A DNA stretch of 64,000 nucleotides from Jeongeupia wiesaeckerbachi (GCF_050916355.1 NZ_CP136946.1:2170001-2234000); one strand, 5' to 3'. Shown: positions 8,686 through 16,793, counted from the stretch's first letter. The notes: generated from the sequence alone by a model not told the origin. Made by a program: numbers and translations.

Positions 8686-8749
8686 GATATCCGGCTATCA
8701 ATGGATGGACAGAATATTGGAATATCCAGTGTCGGATGTGGATATCCGG
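8686..8749. promoter_or_regulatory. Three spaced GGATAT-type repeats upstream of the HAD-MATE-GH20 operon
   Basis: Read on the minus strand, CCGGATATC occurs at 8741-8749, CTGGATATT at 8721-8729 and CCGGATATC at 8686-8694, spaced 20 and 35 bp. Spaced direct repeats ahead of an operon are typical of AraC-family binding sites, and an AraC gene lies at 8918-9784. Binding is inferred, not shown. Confidence 0.4.
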
Positions 8750-8779
8750 GGATCACGATCCCGCGCCGGGCGGGGCCTT

Positions 8780-8918
8780 AGAGCGGCGAACAAAATCCTG
8801 CTGGCTGCGTTGCGCTCACTTGTCGTACTTCTTGTACTGTTGTGACCGAAGGGAATCCCTGTGGGACATTTCGTGCGCCTTGCCAGCACCAGTTTCACTG
8901 GGGGTTGTTCGCCGCTCT
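8780..8918. repeat. MITE/REP-like element of 139 bp with 14-bp perfect terminal inverted repeats
   Basis: The ends are AGAGCGGCGAACAA (8780-8793) and its exact complement at 8905-8918. A second inner pair, TGCTGGC (8799-8805) / GCCAGCA (8882-8888), allows a cruciform. The core holds the small palindromes GTAC-N5-GTAC (8825-8837) and AGGGAATCCCT (8850-8860). The element lies between the AraC gene and the HAD operon, and its right end enters the araC-type stop codon. No second copy is visible in the window; it looks like a dispersed non-autonomous repeat. Confidence 0.6.
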
Positions 8919-9784
8919 TACTCCGCGTCGGGGCGATGGAAGCGTGTGCGGAATTGGCCCGGCGACATGCCCTTGCTGGCGCGGAACTGCCGGTTGAAAT
9001 GCGAGAGGTTGCGGTAACCGGTGTCGTGGGCGATGGCCGCGACCGGCTTGTTCGAGTCGATCAGCTCGGCGCAGGCGCGACCGATGCGCAAGCGGGCGAC
9101 GTATTCCGAAATGCTGGCGCGGGTGTGCTGGCGAAAGGCCCGGCACAGGCTGTTGACGGTAAGGTTGGCCAGCGCGGCCAGTTGCGGCAGATCGAGCGGC
9201 TCGCGGTAGTGGCTGGTCAGATACTGCGTGACCCGGGTGATGCGGCTTTCGCCATGGCGATTGGGCGAGCCCGAGAAGGCGGTCGACGACAGCTGCACCG
9301 GCTGATCCGATTTCAGTACGCCGAGCACCTGCAGCAGCAGGATCAGCCGCGTCATCGGCGCGGCTTCTTCCATTTGAGTGATCAGCGGACGGACCTGCTC
9401 GAGCACGGCATCGCTGAACTTCAGGCCGCGCGAGGCATCGGCCAGCCAGCGTAGCAGCGGCTGGAATTCCGGGCAGGCGGCGCACAGGCGCTCGATCCAT
9501 TCATGCGTGAACCAGATGACCCGCACCGCGATCAGGTGCTCGGCCGACACGGCCTGCACCGCCCAGGTGTGCGGCAGATTGGGGCCGGTCAGCACCAGAT
9601 CGCCGCCATCGCAGGCGCCGATGTGGTCGCCGATGTAGCGGCTGCCGCTGGCGTTCAGTACCAGCGATAGCTCGTATTCCGGGTGGTAGTGCCAGTTGAA
9701 CGGCAGCGCGGTCTGCGCGTTGCGCTGGAAGAATGCCCACGATTCGCCATTGTCTGCGGTGATGACTTCGAAGTTCGCTTTCAT
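8918..9784 (-). CDS. AraC-family transcriptional regulator
   Basis: A 288-residue regulator with an N-terminal cupin-like ligand domain (HYHPEYELSLVLNASG, GDLVLTGPNLPHTW) and a C-terminal AraC/XylS double helix-turn-helix (about 185-280), including LAALANLTVNSLCRAF and the family signature ending GYRNLSHFNRQFRASKG. It most resembles the sugar-responsive AraC type with a cupin sensor. It lies between the GH19 chitinase and the HAD-MATE-GH20 operon, all on the minus strand, so control of chitin or amino-sugar use is a reasonable guess. Its TAA stop overlaps the end of the 139-bp repeat. The ligand is unknown. Confidence 0.9.
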   Translation of the reverse strand: MKANFEVITADNGESWAFFQRNAQTALPFNWHYHPEYELSLVLNASGSRYIGDHIGACDGGDLVLTGPNLPHTWAVQAVSAEHLIAVRVIWFTHEWIERLCAACPEFQPLLRWLADASRGLKFSDAVLEQVRPLITQMEEAAPMTRLILLLQVLGVLKSDQPVQLSSTAFSGSPNRHGESRITRVTQYLTSHYREPLDLPQLAALANLTVNSLCRAFRQHTRASISEYVARLRIGRACAELIDSNKPVAAIAHDTGYRNLSHFNRQFRASKGMSPGQFRTRFHRPDAE

Positions 9785-9897
9785 GCGGGCTCATGACGTT
9801 TGGACCGGCGGTGCACGCGCCGGGATGTTCAGGCGATTCTATACGGGCCGGGCAGAACACTGCGCATGTCGCGCCACAGCGAGGGCGGACAAAGAAA

Positions 9898-9919
9898 AAC
9901 GGGGGCCGCAGCCCCCGTT
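9898..9919 (-). terminator. Rho-independent terminator of the chitinase gene
   Basis: A 9-bp perfect stem (AACGGGGGC / GCCCCCGTT) with a 4-nt loop lies 20 bp after the chitinase stop. In minus orientation it runs into TTTTTC, as expected of an intrinsic terminator. Confidence 0.85.
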
Positions 9920-9939
9920 GTGTCGTGCACGAGCGTGAT

Positions 9940-11682
9940 TTACTTCAGCGTCACGCCCCAGTTCTTCTCGACGCACTTCACGTAGTTGCCTTCGAGCAGC
10001 GCGTTGTACGGCGTCTGGTAGCTGACCAGCATGCACTGGTTTTCACCGCCGGTATTCCAGTTCTTTTCCCAGTAGATGTTGTACGCCGCCGAGCTGCCCG
10101 GGCCGAAGCGCTGCATGGTGGCGCAGCTCAGCTGCTCCTTGCTGTAGTCCCAGCCCAGTTCGCGCGAAAATTCCTTGTAGTAGTCGATCCGGTTCTGCGC
10201 CGCCTGCTTCTCGGTGCCGAGGCCGCATTCGGCGTTGATGATCTGGATCGTCGTCGCGAAGTTGTTGCCGGTGCCGGCAGCCTGGTCGGTCTGGTTCGGT
10301 ACCCAGGTGCCGTCGATCACGTGCAGCATCGACGGTTTCGGCGGTTGCGGGTAGACGAAGAAGAACGTCGCGCTGGCGAGGTTGAGCCAGGTCGAGGCCA
10401 CGAGGTCCGGTTCGTTCAAGAGCTTGAACTGGTCGCCGTTGTACATCGCCTGCGAGAACGGCCCGTAGTTGTAGTTGTACGAGAGCTGCTTGGCGCCGCG
10501 ACCGAAGTATTTCTTCCAGCTGCCGTCGGCGTTCTTGCCGCAGGTCCACACGGTGTTGAAGACCGGGTCGGCGCACTCGGTGTTGTAACCGCAGCTCAGG
10601 CCGGTTTCATCGCAACCCATCTCGCGCAGATACTTCAGCGCCTGACGCCATTCCGGCACGGTGTCGTTCTTGTTGTGATCGCCGGTTTCCTGTGCGAAGT
10701 GCGCGAACATCGTCGCCAGACTGTGGCGGCAGATCGCATCGGCGTCACGGCCATCCTTGTAGTCGTCGCAGATCGCCGGGAACTTGGCGTTGGCCTGCAG
10801 GAAGCGCTGGTAGGTGTAGCTCGGCTCGCGGCGCGGGAACAGGTATTCCCACTTGGCTTCGGGCAGGATGCGCTCGATCCGCTTCACGTTGATCGGGTTG
10901 TCGGCCTTGCCCGGCGCGACGGCATCGACGACGGCGTTCGGTGCGGTGCGGATCGACGCCTTGATGGTGCGGAAGAAATCGTTATTGGTCAGCTCGACTT
11001 CCTTGGCCTCGGCCTGGGCCTTGGTCAGCGGGCCGCTCGGAGCCGGGGTCGGCGTGCCGCCGCCGCCGGTCGAACCGCCGCTGCAGGCACCGGCATCGAC
11101 CCAGACGCCACCCTTGCTCGGGTCGTCGCCCTTGGTCCACCACTTGGCGCTGTAGTTGTGATTCAGATAGCTGGCGGTTGCGCCGCCGCTGTAGGCGGTG
11201 CCGGCATTCCACGCGGCGACGCAAGCGGTGCCGGCCGGTGTCGGAGCGGGCGTCGGAGCGGGCGTCGGAGCGGGCGTCGGAGCGGGCGTCGGAGCGGGCG
11301 TCGGTGCCGGTGTCGGAGCGGGCGTCGGAGCGGGTGTCGGAGCGGGTGTCGGAGCGGGCGTCGGAGCGGGCGTCGGAGCGGGCGTCGGCGCAGGTGTCGG
11401 TTTCGGTGTGGGGGCGGGCGTTGGGGCCGGCGTCGGTGTCGGCGTCGGCGTAGGAGCGCCGGTGCTTGCGCCAAGGTCTTTCCACAGCGTCGGCGTGGTC
11501 GACGGGGTCCAGCCGGCACCGAGGTAGGCGGTATGGCTGACTAACGCCTGATAGTCGTGTCCCAGATAACTGACCGTCGTCCCTGCGGTATAGGTCGTAC
11601 CTTCTTGCCAGGCCGGGGCGGCGTAGGCCTGTGCAGCAAACACTGCGGCCACGGCGAGCGCGGCGATTTTCGGATAGTGCAT
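9940..11682 (-). CDS. Secreted GH19 chitinase with two chitin-binding modules
   Basis: Hydrolyses chitin outside the cell. Starting at ATG 11682 (GGAG 5 nt upstream) gives 580 residues with a signal peptide cleaved near AQAYA. The order is: CBM5/12-like module (APAWQEGTTYTAG...YQAL), a Pro/Thr/Ala linker of about 80 residues, a second CBM5/12 module with the AKWWT motif (about 155-200), a Gly-rich hinge, then a GH19 catalytic domain. The catalytic region shows FAHFAQETGDHNK, with Glu as the presumed acid, and YFGRGAKQLSYNYNYGPF. The frame extends 20 residues upstream (GTG/TTG-type starts), but that would bury the signal peptide. A terminator follows. This is the main polymer-degrading enzyme in the window. 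Confidence 0.95.
   Translation of the reverse strand: MHYPKIAALAVAAVFAAQAYAAPAWQEGTTYTAGTTVSYLGHDYQALVSHTAYLGAGWTPSTTPTLWKDLGASTGAPTPTPTPTPAPTPAPTPKPTPAPTPAPTPAPTPAPTPAPTPAPTPAPTPAPTPAPTPAPTPAPTPAPTPAPTPAGTACVAAWNAGTAYSGGATASYLNHNYSAKWWTKGDDPSKGGVWVDAGACSGGSTGGGGTPTPAPSGPLTKAQAEAKEVELTNNDFFRTIKASIRTAPNAVVDAVAPGKADNPINVKRIERILPEAKWEYLFPRREPSYTYQRFLQANAKFPAICDDYKDGRDADAICRHSLATMFAHFAQETGDHNKNDTVPEWRQALKYLREMGCDETGLSCGYNTECADPVFNTVWTCGKNADGSWKKYFGRGAKQLSYNYNYGPFSQAMYNGDQFKLLNEPDLVASTWLNLASATFFFVYPQPPKPSMLHVIDGTWVPNQTDQAAGTGNNFATTIQIINAECGLGTEKQAAQNRIDYYKEFSRELGWDYSKEQLSCATMQRFGPGSSAAYNIYWEKNWNTGGENQCMLVSYQTPYNALLEGNYVKCVEKNWGVTLK
11228..11460. repeat. Tandem 12-bp repeats encoding the chitinase (PTPA)n linker
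   Basis: About 15-18 copies of a 12-bp unit close to GGCGTCGGAGCG (+ strand) run in tandem, nearly perfect in the centre and more varied toward 11,400-11,460. In the gene they encode PTPA units. Because 12 is a multiple of 3, gain or loss of units would change linker length without breaking the frame. Confidence 0.9.
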
Positions 11683-12097
11683 CTCGACTCCATCGTTATT
11701 GTGCGGCGTCGGGACCGGATCGGGCCGTGCCACTGTGGTCATGCAAAAAGCAAGGCGATGGTATCACCGCGATCGCACTACACATTTCAGCCCCCAGCCT
11801 GTAAGCCAGATGCTGAATCGGCGAAGCCAAGGCATACGCTGCCGTCTGCTTCCTAGGCGTTCGTGCGCCTGAAGATTGGATTGGCCTTGTAAAACAAGCT
11901 GGTATCAAGTCTCGTACCGGACTCATACCTTTGGCGATGGGTAGGGCCGGTGGAACACGCGCGATATGGAGGCCGGTTTCGACGTGGCGGGCCAGCCGAC
12001 ATGCGTCGGTTTCTGCATGGCAAACGGTAGTCGGATTTGCGCCGACTACAATGCAGGTTTACGAGCCGCTGAATTATTTGCTGACTTGAAAAGAAAG
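11683..12097. promoter_or_regulatory. Chitinase upstream region and gene-free spacer
   Basis: No convincing gene is present. Toward the chitinase start there are two copies of TGGTATCA (11759-11766 and 11900-11907) and an inverted repeat CTTGT-AAA-ACAAG (11886-11898). TGGTAT resembles the half-site of GntR amino-sugar operators, so these are candidate chitinase operators. Further right, GTAGTCGG / CCGACTAC (12027-12049) forms a hairpin that runs into TACAAT (12047-12052), a possible + strand -10 box. No good -35 partner was found for either strand. Confidence 0.35.
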
Positions 12098-12118
12098 AAG
12101 GCCGGCAATGCCGGCCTT
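12098..12118. terminator. Bidirectional terminator after aroA
   Basis: AAGGCCGGC / GCCGGCCTT with a 3-nt loop, followed by T on the + strand (TTT) and by TCTTTC on the minus strand. It ends aroA (minus) and would also stop any + transcript from the TACAAT at 12047. Confidence 0.8.
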
Positions 12119-12158
12119 TTTCATGGCGGGTACAACGCTGCCAGCGTGCTCTTCCGCG

Positions 12159-13457
12159 TCAAGCGGCGATGCGCGCCAGCTCGGCAAAGTAGGTCGGGAA
12201 GGTCTTGGCGGTGCAGTTCGGATCGAGAATCCGCACCGGCACGCCGCCGAGCGCCACCAGCGAGAAACACATCGCCATCCGGTGATCGTCATAGGTGGCG
12301 ATTTCGGCGTTCGGCGTCAGCGCGGCGGGCGGGGTCACGACGATGTAATCCTGGCCTTCCTCGACGGTGGCGCCGACCTTGCGCAGCTCGGTCGCCATCG
12401 CGCTAAGGCGGTCGGTTTCCTTGACGCGCCAGCTCTCGATATTGCGGATTGTCGTCGTGCCGTCGGCGAACAGCGCGGCGACGGCGATCGTCATCGCCGC
12501 ATCGGGAATGTGGTTGAGATCGACGTCGACCGCCTTGAGCCTGCCCGAGGCCGGCGGCGCGACCTCGATCCAGTTCGGCCCCCAGCTGACCTGCGCGCCC
12601 ATCTGTTCCAGCGTTTCGGCAAAGCGCTTGTCGCCCTGAATACTCTCGGCACCGACGCCTTCGACGCGCAGCGCGCCACCCTGAGCCGCGATCGCGCCGG
12701 CGGCGAGGAAGTAAGACGCGCTCGACGCATCGCCCTCGACAAAGACCTCGCCGGGGCTCACATAGCGCTGGCCGCCACGGATGACGAATTCCTGCCAGTC
12801 GCGGTTTTCGACGCTGACGCCGAATTTGGCCATCAGGTTCAGCGTGATTTCGATATACGGCTTGGAGATCAGTTCGCCGACCAGTTCGATGGTGACGTCC
12901 TCGCCGGTGAGCGGCAGCGACATCAGCAAGGCGGTGAGGAACTGGCTGGAGACATTGCCCTTGACCGGAATGCGCCGGCCGCTGCCGATCTCGCCCGGGT
13001 GAATCGCCAGCGGCGGGAAGCCCTCGTTGCCGAGGTAGTCGATTTTGGCGCCGGCAACGCGCAACGCATCGACCAGGTCGCCGATCGGCCGCTCGTGCAT
13101 CCGCGCGACGCCCTTGAGCGTGTATTCGCCGCCGGCCATCGCCAGCGCGGCGGTCAGCGAGCGGACCGCGGTGCCCGCGTTGCCGAGGAAGAATTCGCCG
13201 TGCTTGACCGGAAAGACCCCGTTGCCACCCTGGACGACGAAATCGCGCGTGTCGCCTTGCTGGCGGCAGGCAATGCCGAGTTGCTCCAGCGCTTCGAGCA
13301 TGCGCTGGGTGTCGTCGGAGCCGAGCAGACCGCGAATCAGCGTTTCGCCCTCGGCGAGCGCGGCCAGCAGCAGGATGCGGTTGGAAATGCTCTTGGAGCC
13401 GGGGATTTGCACAGCGCCGCGGACGTGGGCGATCGGGGCGAGGTCGAGATATTCCAT
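12159..13457 (-). CDS. aroA: 3-phosphoshikimate 1-carboxyvinyltransferase (EPSP synthase)
   Basis: Makes EPSP from shikimate-3-phosphate and phosphoenolpyruvate in aromatic amino-acid synthesis, in the cytoplasm. The product has the substrate-binding GSKSISNR near the N-terminus, LGNAGTAVRSL, and the C-terminal VKETDRL and DHRMAM motifs; this is the glyphosate-sensitive class I type. Starting at ATG 13457 gives 432 residues and aligns with the usual N-terminus (MEYLDLAPIAHVRG, compare MESLTLQPIARVDG in E. coli); a longer frame from 13493 adds 12 non-conserved residues. No strong Shine-Dalgarno is visible at either start. It seems to be transcribed alone. Confidence 0.97.
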   Translation of the reverse strand: MEYLDLAPIAHVRGAVQIPGSKSISNRILLLAALAEGETLIRGLLGSDDTQRMLEALEQLGIACRQQGDTRDFVVQGGNGVFPVKHGEFFLGNAGTAVRSLTAALAMAGGEYTLKGVARMHERPIGDLVDALRVAGAKIDYLGNEGFPPLAIHPGEIGSGRRIPVKGNVSSQFLTALLMSLPLTGEDVTIELVGELISKPYIEITLNLMAKFGVSVENRDWQEFVIRGGQRYVSPGEVFVEGDASSASYFLAAGAIAAQGGALRVEGVGAESIQGDKRFAETLEQMGAQVSWGPNWIEVAPPASGRLKAVDVDLNHIPDAAMTIAVAALFADGTTTIRNIESWRVKETDRLSAMATELRKVGATVEEGQDYIVVTPPAALTPNAEIATYDDHRMAMCFSLVALGGVPVRILDPNCTAKTFPTYFAELARIAA

Positions 13458-13580
13458 GTTCAGGCAGGCAGGATTGGGGGAAACCCCGATCATAGCGCGG
13501 CGGCAGTCGTTTCGGCGACCGCCGCCAGGAGTAGGGCGCGCCGGGCGAACCTGTGCTTCGCCCGAATCCTTGGTCGGGGC

Positions 13581-14261
13581 CTAGATGCTGAGCATCTTGC
13601 CCGAGTACAGCACCGGCCCGGTCGGCTGGCCGGTCGGCGATCCGCCCGGGGGCTCCAGGCTGACCGCGAGCGCCGGAATCAACCCAGCCTGCTGTTTCAG
13701 CTCGATCACGGTCTTGCCGTCCGGCGCGATCAGCCCCAGCGATTGCGGCTTGCCGCCTTCGGGCAGCGCCCACAGTTCCAGCGCTTTTTGCGCCGAGACC
13801 TGACGCAGATCGTTCAGCGGCTTGATCTTTAGCCGGCCGTCGCGGGTGGCGCTGGCCAGCAGCGCGATCTGGGCCTGCGGATCCTGCAGCACCGCGAGGT
13901 ACTGCGCTTCGGCGCCACGCTGTACCAGCGTCGGATAGATCAACACGCCGGCGAGCAGCGCCGCGGCAAAGCCGCCGGTCAGCGCGCGCCAGAACGCCAG
14001 GCCGCGCCAGCTCCAGGCCGATGCCGGCCGGTCTGCCTGGAGCCGCCGTTCAATGCCGCGCCAGACCCGCGCCGGCGGGGCGACCTCGGGCAGGGCGCTG
14101 GCCAGCGGCAGCAGGCGCAATTCCCAGTCGGTGACGGTACGGCGCAGATTGGCATCGGCCATCATCAGTTTTTCAAAACGGCGACGCGCCGGGCCACGCA
14201 AGCTACCGAGCACATACCGGCTTGCAAGCCGGTCACGCAATTGCGGGTTGAAGGTTCTCAT
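13581..14261 (-). CDS. Anti-sigma factor, RskA-like membrane protein
   Basis: A 226-residue protein with a cytoplasmic N-terminal helical anti-sigma domain (about 1-85, RDRLASRYVLGSLRGPARRRFE), one membrane helix (about 90-112, LTGGFAAALLAGVLIY) and an extracytoplasmic RskA-type domain (ALELWALPEGGKPQSLG). It should bind and hold the ECF sigma factor encoded just upstream. ATG 14261 overlaps the sigma stop as ATGA, so the pair is translationally coupled. The signal sensed outside is unknown. Confidence 0.88.
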   Translation of the reverse strand: MRTFNPQLRDRLASRYVLGSLRGPARRRFEKLMMADANLRRTVTDWELRLLPLASALPEVAPPARVWRGIERRLQADRPASAWSWRGLAFWRALTGGFAAALLAGVLIYPTLVQRGAEAQYLAVLQDPQAQIALLASATRDGRLKIKPLNDLRQVSAQKALELWALPEGGKPQSLGLIAPDGKTVIELKQQAGLIPALAVSLEPPGGSPTGQPTGPVLYSGKMLSI

Positions 14262-14821
14262 CCCAGACACCCCTTGAGCTTGTCCAGACCACGCCTGACC
14301 CAGCTCTTGATCGTACCGATCGGCTGACTCAGATGCTGGGCGACTTCGCTGTGGCTGAGCCCCTCGAAAAAGGCCAGCGCGATGGCCTGACGCTGATTGC
14401 CGTCGAGCGTTTTCAGGCAGCCGGCCAGCTGCGCGCTCGATTCCTGCGTCAGCAACAAGGCCATCGGTCCGGGCGCATCATCAGCCCAGCTTTCAGCGAA
14501 GTCGTCGTCGGGGGCGGGGACTTCAAGGTTCGGCCGGTCTAGCCGGTCGAAACAGCGGTTGCGAACGATGCGCGTCATCCAGGTCATCGGCTGGCTTTTC
14601 AGCGGATCGTAGCGGTTGGCGTGCTGCCAGATGCTGACATAGCACTCCTGCAAGACCTCTTCGGCCCAATCCCGTCGCCGCAATATACGGAGCGCAACGG
14701 CAAACAGTTTCGCCGAGGTCAGCCGGTACAGCGTTTCGAGTGCGCGCTGCCGGCCGAGGCTGCACTCACCGAGCAGGGTAGTCAGTTGGTCTGGCGAGGT
14801 CATGGGCGGGGCCGGGGTCAA
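14258..14821 (-). CDS. ECF sigma factor (SigK/RpoE-like)
   Basis: A 187-residue sigma-70 family group 4 protein: region 2 (ALRILRRRDWAEEVLQECYVSIW...MTWMTRIVRNRCFDRLDR) and region 4 (LDGNQRQAIALAFFEGLSHSEVAQHLSQPIGTIKSWVRRGL), with no region 3. It is paired with the RskA-like anti-sigma gene by a 4-bp overlap. Transcription diverges from the DUF4331 operon, which carries an ECF-type promoter, so that operon is the likely target. The first 6 residues are uncertain because ATG 14803 is also possible. Confidence 0.93.
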   Translation of the reverse strand: MTPAPPMTSPDQLTTLLGECSLGRQRALETLYRLTSAKLFAVALRILRRRDWAEEVLQECYVSIWQHANRYDPLKSQPMTWMTRIVRNRCFDRLDRPNLEVPAPDDDFAESWADDAPGPMALLLTQESSAQLAGCLKTLDGNQRQAIALAFFEGLSHSEVAQHLSQPIGTIKSWVRRGLDKLKGCLG

Positions 14822-14878
14822 GTTCTGACAAATATAGTCAGCCGATGGGCGGTCAGCCAGCCAATGTCGCCATGCCGT

Positions 14879-14901
14879 GAACGATGAGCGGCTGCATCCG
14901 T
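14879..14901 (+). promoter_or_regulatory. ECF-type promoter candidate for the DUF4331 operon
   Basis: GAAC (14879-14882) is followed after 16 nt by CGT (14899-14901), the geometry of group-4 sigma promoters (GAAC-N16-CGT). It lies about 80 bp before the DUF4331 start and faces it. The divergent ECF gene makes it the obvious regulator. Confidence 0.55.
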
Positions 14902-14984
14902 TTTGATTGCGCCCGCGTAGCTACGACACAGCAGGCGCGGCGACTGTCGCTGCTTGCCACACACCTTGAGCAGGAGCGATAAAA

Positions 14985-16460
14985 ATGCTGAATCGAAAGC
15001 TGGCCTGTTATCCGGCGCTGATACTGATTGCCTTGACCGGAGTAAGCGACCTTGCCGTGGCGTCGAGCCATCGCGAGGCGCCGTTCATTACCCGGTTTCC
15101 CAAGGTCGACGGCACCGACTTCTACGCCTTCCGCAGCTACGAGCCGGGACGCGATGGCTTCGTTACTTTTCTGGCCAACTACAGCCCGCTACAGGACGCC
15201 TATGGCGGGCCGAACTATTTCACCCTCGACCCCGAGGCGCTGTACGAAATCCACGTCGACAACAACGGTGACGGCAAGGAAGACCTGAGCTTCCAGTTCC
15301 GTTTCAAGCAGACGTTCAAGAATCTGACCGTGCCGGTCGGCGGCAAGCAGGTGTCGGTGCCGCTGACCAATATCGGCCAGATCGGCGACGTGAATCCAGC
15401 CACGCTCAATGTCAGCGAAAGTTATTCGGTGACCGTGGTTCGCGGTGATCGGCGTGGCGGAGCGCGCGCGCCGGCCGGCAGCTTCGAGAAGCCGGTCGAC
15501 AATATCGGCAACAAATCGATTCCCGATTACCCGGGCTACGCGAAAAAGCACATCTACCCGATCAATCTGCCCGGTTGCACTACCGCCGGTCGCGTATTCG
15601 TCGGCCAGCGCAAGGAAGGCTTCGGCGTCAACCTTGGCGAAACCTTCGACCTCGTCAACATCAAGGCGCCGGCGACGGCCTTCGATGCCGGTGCCGAGGA
15701 CAAGGGCCTGAACGTGCTCGGCAGTAAGAACATCACCACGATCGCGCTGGAAGTGCCGATCGCCTGTCTGACCGCAGGCAGCGAAAGCGTCATCGGCGCC
15801 TGGACGACCGCCAGCCTGCGCCAGGGGCGATTGTTGAACAGCCAGCCCAATGGCTTCAACACCGCCAGCAAGGAGGGCGGGGCCTGGTCGCAGGTGTCGC
15901 GGCTGGGCATGCCGCTGGTGAACGAGGTGGTGATCGGGCTGAAGGACAAAGACCGTTTCAACGCCAGCAAGCCGCAGGATGACGGCCAATTTGCCGACTA
16001 TGTGACCAACCCGGCCTTACCGGCCTTGCTGGAAATCCTCTTCGGCAGCGCCGGGGTGAAAGCGCCGACCAATTTTCCGCGCAACGACCTCGTCACCGCA
16101 TGCCTGACCGGTGTGCCGGGGCTGAACCAGCCGGCCAACGTCAAGGCCTCGGAAATGCTGCGGCTCAACACCACGACCCCGGTCGCGGCCAAGGGCGGGC
16201 AGAACCGGCTCGGCGTGATCGGCGGTGACAATGCCGGCTTCCCGAACGGCCGTCGCCCCGGTGACGATGTGGTCGATATCGAGCTGCGTGTGGCGATGGG
16301 GCGGCTGTGCAAGCTGAGCCTCGGCTGCAAGCCGGAGGACGCGCCGTCCGGCGCGATCGACTTCACCGATGGTGCGCTGGTCAACGACAGCCAGTTCGAC
16401 GCGGCCTTTCCGTATTTGAAGGACCCGCTGCCGGGCTCGCCGAACCCGAACACCAAGTGA
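14985..16460 (+). CDS. DUF4331 family exported protein
   Basis: A 491-residue exported protein with a signal peptide (hydrophobic LILIALTGVSDLAVA, likely cleavage about residue 25) directly followed by ASSHREAPFIT, the hallmark start of DUF4331 proteins. Further family-like stretches are DFYAFRSYEP, YFTLDPEALYEIHVDNNGDG and the C-terminal region with several Cys. No enzymatic function is established for the family that I know of. Start ATG 14985 has AGGAG at 14972-14976. It heads an operon with a lipoprotein, HupE-like proteins and a TPR protein, next to an ECF sigma / anti-sigma pair. A role in metal handling or envelope stress is speculation from context. Confidence 0.85.
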   Translation: MLNRKLACYPALILIALTGVSDLAVASSHREAPFITRFPKVDGTDFYAFRSYEPGRDGFVTFLANYSPLQDAYGGPNYFTLDPEALYEIHVDNNGDGKEDLSFQFRFKQTFKNLTVPVGGKQVSVPLTNIGQIGDVNPATLNVSESYSVTVVRGDRRGGARAPAGSFEKPVDNIGNKSIPDYPGYAKKHIYPINLPGCTTAGRVFVGQRKEGFGVNLGETFDLVNIKAPATAFDAGAEDKGLNVLGSKNITTIALEVPIACLTAGSESVIGAWTTASLRQGRLLNSQPNGFNTASKEGGAWSQVSRLGMPLVNEVVIGLKDKDRFNASKPQDDGQFADYVTNPALPALLEILFGSAGVKAPTNFPRNDLVTACLTGVPGLNQPANVKASEMLRLNTTTPVAAKGGQNRLGVIGGDNAGFPNGRRPGDDVVDIELRVAMGRLCKLSLGCKPEDAPSGAIDFTDGALVNDSQFDAAFPYLKDPLPGSPNPNTK

Positions 16461-16470
16461 GGAGGCGATC

Positions 16471-16731
16471 ATGAAAACCCAAGCTTATCTGACCGTGCTG
16501 ATCGCCACGGTGTTGCTGGCTGCTTGCGGCGGCGGAAGCAGTGGCGGCAACGAGGCCTCGGCGGTGGCCGTCGACGATCCCGACTCGCCGCCCGGGGTGA
16601 TGGCCGAGGCTGCCGCGCAGATCGCCCGACCCGTCGACGAGGTTGACGCCGCCGAGCCCAAGGCGGTGGATCCGTCGGCGCTGGTGGCGTACGACAGCAA
16701 CGAAACCCAAGCGCCGGCGGTGCTGAAGTAA
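16471..16731 (+). CDS. Small predicted lipoprotein
   Basis: An 86-residue product with a lipobox (LLAAC, Cys about residue 19) followed by GGGSSGG, then an acidic, alanine-rich tail without a known domain. AGGAGG precedes the ATG, which lies 10 bp after the DUF4331 stop, so the two are co-transcribed. It may be an accessory of the DUF4331 protein at the membrane; its function is unknown. Confidence 0.8.
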   Translation: MKTQAYLTVLIATVLLAACGGGSSGGNEASAVAVDDPDSPPGVMAEAAAQIARPVDEVDAAEPKAVDPSALVAYDSNETQAPAVLK

Positions 16732-16793
16732 GCCGCTTGCGGGCCGGCACCGGCCCGCGAGCGTCGGAACACTGAACAGGGGGGACGTCGCTC

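Noticed and set aside
8698..8898. A 66-codon minus ORF in the spacer near AraC
   Set aside because: It lies mostly inside the 139-bp inverted-repeat element and has no ribosome site; such frames come with the repeat.
11228..11460. Possible CRISPR array
   Set aside because: Units are 12 bp in direct tandem, with no spacers, inside a coding linker.
9793..11544. A 583-codon + strand frame ending in Arg/Gly/Ser repeats
   Set aside because: Antisense of the GH19 chitinase; the repeats are the complement of the PTPA linker.
13542..13564. Hairpin CGGGCGAA / TTCGCCCG after the anti-sigma gene as a terminator
   Set aside because: An 8-bp stem but no T-run on the minus strand; it may only be chance pairing in GC-rich DNA.
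12108..13832. A 574-codon + strand frame
   Set aside because: Antisense of aroA and part of the anti-sigma gene, without domains.
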